Shown piece after piece: positions 8,475-15,703 of a DNA stretch of 64,000 nucleotides. The DNA lies in assembly GCF_042663225.1 (NCBI RefSeq), contig NZ_JBHTAA010000005.1:1116001-1180000 (forward strand). The letters run 5' to 3'. Under the pieces are notes generated by a model, which did not search any database, had not been told where the DNA came from, and worked only from the letters and a program-made list of their open reading frames with translations. Source of the stretch: Haloferax namakaokahaiae (GTDB lineage: Archaea; Halobacteriota; Halobacteria; Halobacteriales; Haloferacaceae). Numbering within the stretch: position 1 is the first letter of the stretch; each line of letters opens with the position of its first letter. Both the position numbers and the translations under genes were made by a program.

Positions 8475-9124
8475 CCGAAATGAACCAAACGACCGACAAC
8501 CAGCATCGGATCGACATCGAGAAACTCGGTGTGTTGAACTACCTCGGCGAGTTGGGCGTCAGCGGCGTCGAGTCTCGACTCGGAAAGCTAGCCGGCAAGC
8601 AGACCGCCGTCCGGTCTGACGTCGTCAAAAGCGGGTACGTAGACGAATCGAGCGTCGAGATGGCCTTTCCCGCCGAGAAGCGACTCGGCGTGCAGGTGAG
8701 CCTCAACGGCGTTCCGCACGGCTGTATGCTGGTGTTGTTCCCGCCGGTGAGTGCGAAACGTGCGGTCCGGATGATGCTCGAAGACACGAACGAGGACGTC
8801 ACGAACGTCTCGAACGACATGATGGTCAGTTCCATCGTGGAACTCGGCGGCATCGTGGCGAACGGCTTTCTCGACGCGCTCGCGGACACGTTCGACCAGC
8901 ACATCGCCACGTGGCCGCCGGTCACCCAGAACAACGAACTCGACCACATCATCGAGCAGGCCATCACCGACGAGACCGACCAGGGACTCTACCTCGAATC
9001 GACGTTCCACATCACGAGTCACGGCATCGAAGTCGAACTGTACATGTTCCCCGAGAACGGGATTTTCGTCGAGATTCTGAACAGAATCGACGTGGAGACC
9101 ATCGCGGGTGTCGAACGGCGATGA
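8471..9124 (+). CDS. cheC: CheC-like protein with an altered phosphatase motif
   Basis: A 217-residue CheC-family protein, by fold a CheY-P phosphatase or CheD partner. It has the 'LNYLGELGVSGVESRLGKLAG' opening helix and an 'IVELGGIVANGFLDALAD' helix. The active pattern S/D-x3-E-x2-N-x22-P appears as S-x3-E-x2-G with the distal Pro kept, so the catalytic Asn is lost. It may therefore regulate CheD or bind CheY rather than dephosphorylate it. ATG 8471 overlaps the cheA stop, and its own stop overlaps the next start (ATGA, 9121-9124). Confidence 0.82.
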   Translation: MTEMNQTTDNQHRIDIEKLGVLNYLGELGVSGVESRLGKLAGKQTAVRSDVVKSGYVDESSVEMAFPAEKRLGVQVSLNGVPHGCMLVLFPPVSAKRAVRMMLEDTNEDVTNVSNDMMVSSIVELGGIVANGFLDALADTFDQHIATWPPVTQNNELDHIIEQAITDETDQGLYLESTFHITSHGIEVELYMFPENGIFVEILNRIDVETIAGVERR

Positions 9125-10419
9125 AACTAAACGTCAACGCACTGGGGACGTTCTACGAGATGGCCCGCGAGGGTGCCGGGCTGGCGGCCGCTCGGCTGAA
9201 CTCCATGTCCGAGTTCGATAGCCGCGTGCGGGTCACCCGACTCCACTTCACCCATCGCTCGAAGGTTCGAGACGAACTCGACGACGGCGGCGAGAAAGTC
9301 GGTATTCGAGTGACGCTGAACGGCGGTCTCGCCGGAACCTCGCTCCTCCTGTTCGACCGCGAGAGCGCGATGCCGGTCGTCAGAGAACTCATCGACGACG
9401 TGGACGAAGAACCGACCAACGAGTTGGCGACGAGCGCCGTCATCGAACTGTGTCACATCATGAACAGCGGGTTCGTCGATGGCTGGGCCGACGTGCTCCA
9501 AGCCGAAATCGACGTCGCCGCCCCGGAGTACGTCATCGGCGAGTCGGCCACGGAGTTCATCGACGAGGACGAGTTCGCCAACATGCACGAGGAGTTGGCA
9601 CTGCTGTTTCAGAGTCAAATCGAGACGAGCGGGACCGAGTTCGGGTTCGAACACTACCTCATCCCCGAGCACGAATCGATCGCTCGCCTCTTCGAGACGC
9701 AGTCCGCGGACGACGGTATCGAGTACGAGAAACTCACCGGATTCGACCAGATGGCCCAACACGGTGCGACGCGCGTGGCGGACAACCTCACCCGGATGAC
9801 CGGCATCGAGATGGGCGTCGATATCCGCCGTATCAACTTCATCTCGCTCGATGCGATTCCGGAGACGGTGCCGAACGAACCGCTCGTCAGCGTCGCGTTC
9901 AGTTTCAGCGGGACGCTCGGCGGCTACCTCCTCTTCCTGTTCGACCCCGAGTCGGCGAACAAACTCGTCGATGCGACGGTCGGCGACTCGCCCGGTGGTG
10001 GCTTCGGCGCGTTCGAACAAGATGCGATAAAAGAGTTGAGTAACGTCATGACGAGCGGCCTCCTCGACGGCTGGGCGAACATGCTCGATGCGACCATCGA
10101 CCACTCGACACCCGCCTACAGCCACGACATGGGTGCGGCGGTCGTTGACCCGCTCATCGTCGGTCTCAGCGAGTTTCAGGAGTTCGCCTTCGTCTTCGAT
10201 ACGCGCATCCACGCGCTCGACACCGAGTTCGACGTGGACATCTACGCGATCCCCGACGAGAACGACCTCGAAGCGGCACTCGACACGCTCGATGCGAAAC
10301 GCATCGACGAGTCGCTCGAACACGACGTGGAGGACACCGAGTTCAAGACCGAGGAGTTCGACGAAGACGTCATCAAAGAGATTGCCGCCGGCACGTTCGA
10401 GGAGGTGGATAACCTGTGA
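9121..10419 (+). CDS. CheC-like protein with two tandem CheC domains
   Basis: 432 residues with two CheC-type domains (about 1-200 and 205-400) and an acidic tail. Each has an opening 'EMAREGAGLAAARL' or 'QMAQHGATRVADNL' helix and a 'GFVDGWAD' or 'GLLDGWAN' active helix. In domain 1 the phosphatase signature reads S-x3-E-x2-H, lacking the Asn. In domain 2 it is D-x3-E-x2-N-x22-P ('DAIKELSN' to 'STPAY'), fully intact. Domain 2 is thus the only complete CheC active site in this cluster and the likely CheY-P phosphatase. Its stop overlaps the GTG of cheD. Confidence 0.85.
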   Translation: MKLNVNALGTFYEMAREGAGLAAARLNSMSEFDSRVRVTRLHFTHRSKVRDELDDGGEKVGIRVTLNGGLAGTSLLLFDRESAMPVVRELIDDVDEEPTNELATSAVIELCHIMNSGFVDGWADVLQAEIDVAAPEYVIGESATEFIDEDEFANMHEELALLFQSQIETSGTEFGFEHYLIPEHESIARLFETQSADDGIEYEKLTGFDQMAQHGATRVADNLTRMTGIEMGVDIRRINFISLDAIPETVPNEPLVSVAFSFSGTLGGYLLFLFDPESANKLVDATVGDSPGGGFGAFEQDAIKELSNVMTSGLLDGWANMLDATIDHSTPAYSHDMGAAVVDPLIVGLSEFQEFAFVFDTRIHALDTEFDVDIYAIPDENDLEAALDTLDAKRIDESLEHDVEDTEFKTEEFDEDVIKEIAAGTFEEVDNL

Positions 10420-10934
10420 AGACGTTCGATTTCGGGTCCGAAGAAGAAGAACAGGCACGCGAGCGCCGACTCGTCGGCGTCTCGGGCTACCACGTCAGCG
10501 ACAACGGTGAGACGCTCATCGCCTACGGTCTCGGCGCGTGCGTCGCCATCGTCCTCTGGGACACCGAGAGCGCCGTCGGCGCGCTGGCCCACACGCTCTT
10601 ACCGCGACAGGACGACGGTCTCGGCGCGTCGTCCGGCAAGTACGTCGATGCGGCGATTCAGACGATGCTCCGCGAGATGGTCGAAGCCGGTGCGGGCTAT
10701 TCGTCTATCGAGGCACGACTCGTCGGCGGCGCGGACATCTTCGAACTCACGGCGCTCGGAAAGGGCGTGGGCGAGAAGAACCTCGCGGTCGCCCGCGAGG
10801 AACTGGCGCGACTCGACGTGCCCGTCGTCGGCGAAGCGACCGGCGGCGAGCACGGCCGGACCGTCGAGTTCGACACGGCCACCGGCACGCTCGAAATCTC
10901 GACTGCGCACACAGAAGACGTCGAACTGCTGTAA
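10416..10934 (+). CDS. cheD: Chemoreceptor glutamine deamidase/methylesterase CheD
   Basis: 172 residues with all CheD hallmarks: 'ISYGLGAC'-type strand as 'IAYGLGACVAIVLWD' with the nucleophile Cys, 'VGALAHTLLP' with the catalytic His and following Thr, and 'RLVGGADIFEL'. CheD deamidates transducer glutamines and in archaea also interacts with CheC. The GTG start at 10416 overlaps the stop of the tandem CheC gene (GTGA), indicating translational coupling. It is the last gene of the module. No cheB or cheR lies in the window, so CheD may be the main local adaptation enzyme, or methylation enzymes may act from elsewhere. Confidence 0.9.
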   Translation: MKTFDFGSEEEEQARERRLVGVSGYHVSDNGETLIAYGLGACVAIVLWDTESAVGALAHTLLPRQDDGLGASSGKYVDAAIQTMLREMVEAGAGYSSIEARLVGGADIFELTALGKGVGEKNLAVAREELARLDVPVVGEATGGEHGRTVEFDTATGTLEISTAHTEDVELL

Positions 10935-10982
10935 CTGATTTTCGAGGCACGCCACGGCGCGTGTGAAAACGAGACCGCCGAA

Positions 10983-11459
10983 TTACGACGAGGAGACGAA
11001 CGCGAATTCGAAGGGGGTGTCGTGATTCATGTTATCGGTGACGGGACAGCGTTCTTCGGTCGCCGCAATCCACGATTCGATGGTCTCCTCGTCGGCGTCG
11101 ATGTCGGCGACGAACTCGACGCGGACGACCTGGTAACCCGCGCGGGCGTCGTCGCTGGCACCCATGAACTTCGCCGGGTTCAGGTCGCCTTCGACGTTGA
11201 TTTCGAGTCCGTTCACGTCGAGACCCATCTCGCGGGCGACGAGGTGGCCGGTGATGGTCAGACACCCGGTGAGCGCACCGAGGAGGTATTCGAGCGGGTT
11301 CGGTCCTTCGTCGGTCCCGCCGAAGTTCTCGGGTTCGTCGATGACGAACTCGAACCCGCGGGTCGAGACGCGCGTTCGCATGGGCGATTCGGCCGTCGCG
11401 CTGACGGCGTACGTTGCGAGGTTGGAGCGACTATCTTGTGTTCGGTCTTCTGCGGACAT
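10983..11459 (-). CDS. OsmC family peroxide-reducing protein
   Basis: 158 residues of the OsmC/Ohr fold. The two redox cysteines are placed as usual, one in 'GALTGCLTITG' and one in 'EERCPVTDN', with 'GPNPLEYLL' before the first. Relatives reduce organic hydroperoxides or respond to redox stress in the cytoplasm, though many archaeal members have unknown substrates. The start at 11459 gives a normal family length. It converges on cheD across a 48-base gap and stands apart from the minD pair, so it is probably monocistronic. Confidence 0.85.
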   Translation of the reverse strand: MSAEDRTQDSRSNLATYAVSATAESPMRTRVSTRGFEFVIDEPENFGGTDEGPNPLEYLLGALTGCLTITGHLVAREMGLDVNGLEINVEGDLNPAKFMGASDDARAGYQVVRVEFVADIDADEETIESWIAATEERCPVTDNMNHDTPFEFAFVSSS

Positions 11460-11545
11460 AGCTGTCTAGACGTGAGAGAGACGCATAATCCCGGATGACG
11501 ACTCTCATGCCACGGGAATCGATTTCGTGAGTCAGTCCTCGGTCG

Positions 11546-12100
11546 TCACTGGTTCGATTCGGCATCCGAGAGCGCGCCGGACAATCCCCACTCTTCAGCA
11601 CGCGAGCGCGCTTCCTCGCGCGCCTCGCGTTGAATCTCCTCGATGGCGTCCGCGTCCGCGAGAAACGCTTCGACGGAACTCTGGTCGCGGGCGTCGTCGA
11701 GGCGGGAGGCGGGAGCCAACTCGCGCGTTCGCTCCGCGAGTGCGTCGTCGCCGGCGAGGACGCGTGCAGGCTCGTCAGGTGGAATCTGGAACTCGGTGGT
11801 CTCGTGGGCCTCGGCTAAATCCTCCGGCCCGACTTCGTGGATGGAGACGCGATGCGGGCCGGTGACGGCGAAGCCGTCCAACCCGTTTCGGCCACCGACG
11901 TCGGCTTCGGTGTCGTAGGCGAGCACGGGGATGCCGTCTTCGAAGGTGACGACGCCGCGGGTCGCCGACCCGAGGAGCAGCGCGTCCTGTGGCTCGAAGA
12001 CGACGTAGCCCGTCAACTCCTCGTCGAGCACGCGTTCGAGTGCGTCGGCCGGTGTATCGACGACGCGCGAGCGGAGGAGTGCGCCTTGCGGGATTCTCAT
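11546..12100 (-). CDS. Conserved haloarchaeal protein encoded with the MinD-type ATPase
   Basis: 184 residues, acidic, no recognised domain. The N-terminal part ('LTGYVVFEPQDALLLG', 'GVVTFEDGIPVLAYDTE') looks like a small beta-rich module; the C-terminal 40 residues form a charged helix ('REAREEARSRAEEWG'). Its ATG overlaps the stop of the upstream ATPase gene as ATGA, so the two are translationally coupled. In Haloferax a minD-type gene affecting cell shape and motility is followed by a gene in this arrangement, from memory; a role with the ATPase is inferred from that and the overlap. Confidence 0.7.
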   Translation of the reverse strand: MRIPQGALLRSRVVDTPADALERVLDEELTGYVVFEPQDALLLGSATRGVVTFEDGIPVLAYDTEADVGGRNGLDGFAVTGPHRVSIHEVGPEDLAEAHETTEFQIPPDEPARVLAGDDALAERTRELAPASRLDDARDQSSVEAFLADADAIEEIQREAREEARSRAEEWGLSGALSDAESNQ

Positions 12101-12870
12101 ATCCGGTCCGGAATGACGGCGCTTCGGAAGCGGTCGGCGATGTCGTCGCCGTCGCCGTCACGAACGTCCAACTTCGCGGCCGCCTCGTGGAAGGCGTCGG
12201 CCGCCGGACCGTCGGGCGCGTGCGCGAGCAGCGGTTTCCCGGCGCGACGGGCGGCGCGAACCTCGTCGCTCTCGGGAATCGAGGCGAGGAGTGGCCCGCC
12301 GAAGTAGCGACCGGCGTGCTCGGCGATGCGTTCGACGTCCTCGTCGGGGCGAACGCGATTGAACACGACCCCCGCCGTCTCGGTGCCGTAGGAGTGGGCG
12401 TACTCCTGTACCTTCAGGCCGTCAGAGAGCGACGGCACCGTCGGTTGGAGGACGACGACGATGCGGTCGGCCAGCACGATGGGCAGGACCGCGCTCTTCG
12501 ACCCGAGCGCCGCGGGCGAGTCGAGCAAGAGCACGTCGGTGTCGGTGGCGAGTTCGGCGACCACGTCGCGGAGGCGCTCGGGGTCGGCCTCTTCGAACGC
12601 GGCGAGACTCGTGCCACAGGGGACGACCGACATGCCGAATCGGTCGTAGACGGCGTCTTCGACCGCGACGTCTCGGTCTTCGATGAGCAGGTCGTGGAGC
12701 GTCACGTCGGCGTCGTCGAGTCCGGCGTGAAACAGCAGGTTCGCCATCCCGGTGTCCGCGTCGATGACGGTCACGTCGTATCGCTCGGCGAGTGCCATCC
12801 CGAGCGCGAGCGTGCTCGTCGTCTTTCCCGTGCCGCCTTTCCCGCTGGCGACGGCGAACGCCTCTACCAT
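12097..12870 (-). CDS. minD: MinD/ParA-family ATPase (MinD2-like)
   Basis: 257 residues. The deviant Walker A 'SGKGGTGKTTS' at about 9-19 carries both signature lysines, followed by 'VTVIDADTGMANLLFH' (A') and 'VLLLDSPAAL' (Walker B). Such ATPases position division, chemotaxis or archaellum components in the cell. A clear C-terminal amphipathic membrane-targeting helix of the bacterial MinD type is not visible, as in other archaeal MinD proteins. Its closeness to a chemotaxis cluster is suggestive only. It is coupled by ATGA overlap to the downstream hypothetical gene. Confidence 0.87.
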   Translation of the reverse strand: MVEAFAVASGKGGTGKTTSTLALGMALAERYDVTVIDADTGMANLLFHAGLDDADVTLHDLLIEDRDVAVEDAVYDRFGMSVVPCGTSLAAFEEADPERLRDVVAELATDTDVLLLDSPAALGSKSAVLPIVLADRIVVVLQPTVPSLSDGLKVQEYAHSYGTETAGVVFNRVRPDEDVERIAEHAGRYFGGPLLASIPESDEVRAARRAGKPLLAHAPDGPAADAFHEAAAKLDVRDGDGDDIADRFRSAVIPDRI

Positions 12871-12987
12871 GCGAACTTCTCGCCAGTGTCGTTTGATAAG
12901 TGTTCGGAAGCGTATGCGAGCGCTGACAGTTTGTGATTTGACGACAAGTTATACATATTCGGATGTCGTGTGGCCAAACGTACAGCC

Positions 12988-13095
12988 ATGATTGAAATTG
13001 CCACACGATCGATTTCGTTTGTGCTCCAAGAGTCTACGGTCGTCGCATACGCGACGCTCACGGCAATCGCACTCATCGTCTATCTGAATCGGTAG
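12988..13095 (+). CDS. Putative 35-residue single-span membrane peptide
   Basis: A short frame with ATG at 12988 and TAG at 13093-13095. The peptide has a polar start (MIEIATRSIS) and a hydrophobic stretch 'VVAYATLTAIALIVYL' ending in Asn-Arg, a plausible single membrane helix. A TATA-like TTATACATATT near 12948-12958 lies about 35 bases upstream. It sits between the divergent minD-type gene and the end of cobO. No family is recognised and coding is not proven. Confidence 0.4.
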   Translation: MIEIATRSISFVLQESTVVAYATLTAIALIVYLNR

Positions 13096-13137
13096 CCAAC
13101 GGCGGGCTGTTGCGACGCCTGCACGCGGTGGTATCGG

Positions 13138-13824
13138 TCAGTACTCCGTCCCTTTTCGCGCTCGGATGCCGCTGTCCATCGGATGTTTGTGCTTCCGAAC
13201 TTCGGTGACGAGGTCGGCCTCCTCGAAGAGGTACGTCGGTTCCTCGTGACTCCCCGTGAGGACGAGTTCGAGGTTCTCGGGCTTTCGCTCGACGAGGTCG
13301 AGCACGTCAGTTTCGTCCAAGAGACCCGAGGAGACGGCGTACAGGACCTCGTCGAGGACGAGCATGTGCATCCCGTCTTCCGGGTCGCCGTCGAGCGGGA
13401 GGGGTTCGGTCAGGTCCACGTCGGCGGCGGCATCGATGAGCGCTCGGGTTCGTTCGAGACCGGCCCGCGCTTCGGCGGCGTGGTCGTCTTCGTTCGACCC
13501 GTCGCGCATGCCGTGCCAGCCGTAATGGCCCGTGTTCTCGTAGGAGAGACCTGGTATCGCGGCAATCGCGTTGTACTCGCCGCGGACCGATTCGACGCTG
13601 TCCGCGCCGCCTTTCATGAACTGGAGGAGGTGGACTCGGTAGCCGTGGCCCGCGGCGCGAAACGCCATCCCGAGTGCCGCGGTCGTCTTTCCTTTGCCGC
13701 CGCCCCACCACGCTTGGACGAGTCCGAACTCGTCCGGTGCGCTCGGGCGAATGTCGTGTGCGGTCGGGGTGACGCCGCCGCCGGGCGTCCGCCGACGTGT
13801 CGATTCCGGGTCGTGGTCGTCCAT
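13138..13824 (-). CDS. cobO: Cob(I)yrinic acid a,c-diamide adenosyltransferase CobO
   Basis: 228 residues of the BtuR/CobO/CobP family, which adds the 5'-deoxyadenosyl group to the cobalt of corrinoids using ATP. The unusual P-loop 'WGGGKGKTTAALGMAFRA' lies at about 40-57. 'GYRVHLLQFMKGG' and 'HMLVLDEVLYAVSSGLL' (Walker B region) match the family, and the protein ends 'RARKGTEY', the typical 'R.GIEY' tail. It is the most downstream gene of the minus-strand cobalamin block, separated from the CobD-like gene by 41 bases. The acidic N-terminal 30 residues are a haloarchaeal extension. Confidence 0.93.
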   Translation of the reverse strand: MDDHDPESTRRRTPGGGVTPTAHDIRPSAPDEFGLVQAWWGGGKGKTTAALGMAFRAAGHGYRVHLLQFMKGGADSVESVRGEYNAIAAIPGLSYENTGHYGWHGMRDGSNEDDHAAEARAGLERTRALIDAAADVDLTEPLPLDGDPEDGMHMLVLDEVLYAVSSGLLDETDVLDLVERKPENLELVLTGSHEEPTYLFEEADLVTEVRKHKHPMDSGIRARKGTEY

Positions 13825-13865
13825 ACGAGAAGACGGTCGGCCGCCCGTTTCAGCCTGTTGGAGTC

Positions 13866-14879
13866 TCAGGTCGCTTCGGCGAGCGCGTCGAGCAACTGGT
13901 CGTTCTCGTGGGGGCGGCGGACGTTCATTCGAATGTGCGAGTCGAGCCCCTCGTAGAACCTGGCGTCGCGGAGCGCGAAGCCGTGGCTTCGAGCCACTTC
14001 GAGGGTGTAATCGACGTCGGGTGCGCGAAAAAGAACGAGTGAGCTATCGGCCGGATACGGGTCGTAGCCGAGTTCGCGTAGCGCGGAGGTGACCTTCTGG
14101 CGCTCGGCTTTGACGCGGTCGCGGGTCTCGGCGAGGAAGTCGGTCTGCTTGAGACAGTACGTTGCCACCTCGACCGCGGGAGCAGAGAGCACCCACGTAC
14201 AGCGAGCACGGTCGAGTCGGTCACCGAGTTCTCCCGTCGCCGCCGCAAACCCCGCACGGAGTGCGGGGACGCCGAAGACGTTGGTCACCGAGTGAAGCGC
14301 GATGACGCCGTCGAGACCGGCGACGCTCGGCAGGTCGGTAAAGCCGAGATACGATTCGTCCACGAGCAGCGGTGTCTCGGCGTACTGGCACTCGCAGACG
14401 AACGAGCGCAGTTCCTCCGTGGGATACGCTGCGCCGGTTGGGTTCCCCGGATTGCTCAAGATGATTGCGGCGTGTTCCTGCGGGTCGGTATCGGCGAGCA
14501 TCGATTCGTGCGATATTTCGACCGGGATACCTCCCTGCAGGCGAATCTCGCGCGCGTACTCACCGCAGCAGGGCGCGGGAATCGCCACGGTGTCGCCGGG
14601 AGAGACCGTGACGCCGAGTGCGAGTCGGATTGCTTCGACGACACCCGCTGCGGGGACGATGTGCTGTGGCTCACAACCGACGTACGCTGCGGCCTCGACG
14701 CGGAACGCTGCGTAGTCGTCGAGTGCATACCGACGTGAGGTAGAGAGGGCCGACTCATACACGCTTGCCAGCCCCGCCGGACGCTCCGGATTCGAACCGA
14801 GGCTGAAGTCAATCAGCGTATGGTCCGCGGTCCCGCCGTGAGAGACGTGGTCAACGTCGGGTATAGAACCGGAGTCCAT
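13866..14879 (-). CDS. CobD-like aminotransferase-fold protein lacking the PLP lysine
   Basis: 337 residues, clearly paralogous to the CobD-like protein at 15696-16703: shared 'HGGTADHTLIDFSLGSNPERP' opening style, 'SNPGNPTG', 'VDESYLGFTD', 'RAGF' and the C-terminal 'HIRMNVRRPHENDQLL'. The position that should be the Schiff-base lysine in 'S-x-T-K-x-F-G' reads 'SVTNVFG': the codon is AAC (Asn), against AAG (Lys) in the paralogue. Other PLP and substrate residues are kept, so this may be a non-catalytic or reassigned subunit. A 98-base gap separates it from cbiZ. Family is sure; activity is doubtful. Confidence 0.8.
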   Translation of the reverse strand: MDSGSIPDVDHVSHGGTADHTLIDFSLGSNPERPAGLASVYESALSTSRRYALDDYAAFRVEAAAYVGCEPQHIVPAAGVVEAIRLALGVTVSPGDTVAIPAPCCGEYAREIRLQGGIPVEISHESMLADTDPQEHAAIILSNPGNPTGAAYPTEELRSFVCECQYAETPLLVDESYLGFTDLPSVAGLDGVIALHSVTNVFGVPALRAGFAAATGELGDRLDRARCTWVLSAPAVEVATYCLKQTDFLAETRDRVKAERQKVTSALRELGYDPYPADSSLVLFRAPDVDYTLEVARSHGFALRDARFYEGLDSHIRMNVRRPHENDQLLDALAEAT

Positions 14880-14977
14880 ACAACCTCACAGTATTTCAAC
14901 GATAATCAATGCTTCCTCACCATCCATATACATACCACCGATGGATTTCAAGCAGTTCGTGTGATTAGTCGAACTTT

Positions 14978-15703
14978 CTAAATCACATCGACGCGTGCGT
15001 TCTCGTCGGCGACCACGCCATACTGTGCATCTTTCACACTTCTGGGCATCGGCACGTCGGCGTACCGAGAGTCGAGACTCGCCGCGAGCGCGTCTCTGAC
15101 GCAGATTCGTGTCGCGTTCCCCACCTCCGTCGCACTTCCAGAGAAGGCCGCAGACTCGCCGCTCGGGTCGCACGCGGCGACGACTGCGTCCGTGGTCGTC
15201 CCGGGAGAACCACACCGCGCGAGCAACACGGCGGCTTTCGCTTCCGCGGCGACGGCGACGAGGTTCGACAGCGCACCCGGTGCTAACGAGCGCGTCGTCC
15301 CGACGAATATGTTGACCGTTCCGAGGGTGTTGGAATCGGTCGTATCGGTCGTATCGGTCGAATCTGCCCGCGTCGAGGCCGTACTCTCTTCGTCTCCGAC
15401 CGGGAGCGCCGCCGGGTTCGACACGCCGCCGGTGACGACCGCCTCGACGGGACCGAACCGAGCGCGACGGGCGTGTTCCTGACTGACGCCGGTGAGCAAC
15501 GTCGGTCCGGGCGTCGAAAACCCGGCCTTCGCGCGTCGTTCGGCGATGTACTCGTCGAGGTCGGTCTCCGGCCACCCCTCGGGGACGGTGACGTTGTAGG
15601 CGACTGGCCCGCGAGACTCGCCGCCGTCGTAGCCAGTCGAGAGCCAGCGCGTCTCCGGCCGTGAGAGCCGACACACCCCGTCTCGTTCGGTCGTCTCAAA
15701 CAT
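14978..15703 (-). CDS. cbiZ: Adenosylcobinamide amidohydrolase CbiZ
   Basis: 241 residues of the CbiZ family. It cleaves the aminopropanol linker of adenosylcobinamide to give adenosylcobyric acid, letting archaea re-enter salvaged corrinoids through CbiB. Recognisable segments are 'WLSTGYDGG', 'GPTLLTGV', 'AVVTGGVSNPA', 'GTVNIFVGTTRSLAPGAL' and 'GTTTDAVVAAC'. A low-complexity insert of Thr-Asp repeats (about residues 105-125) is encoded by a microrepeat near 15340-15362. The ATG at 15703 overlaps the cobD stop by eight bases, so it is cotranscribed. Confidence 0.9.
   Translation of the reverse strand: MFETTERDGVCRLSRPETRWLSTGYDGGESRGPVAYNVTVPEGWPETDLDEYIAERRAKAGFSTPGPTLLTGVSQEHARRARFGPVEAVVTGGVSNPAALPVGDEESTASTRADSTDTTDTTDSNTLGTVNIFVGTTRSLAPGALSNLVAVAAEAKAAVLLARCGSPGTTTDAVVAACDPSGESAAFSGSATEVGNATRICVRDALAASLDSRYADVPMPRSVKDAQYGVVADENARVDVI

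Noticed and set aside
9127..10458. A 443-codon open frame antisense to the tandem CheC gene
   Set aside because: Shadow frame; the plus strand is certain from motifs and overlaps.
15340..15362. Short tandem repeats that could suggest a CRISPR-like array
   Set aside because: Repeats are below ten bases without spacers and lie inside the cbiZ coding frame; no CRISPR array or cas gene is seen anywhere in the window.
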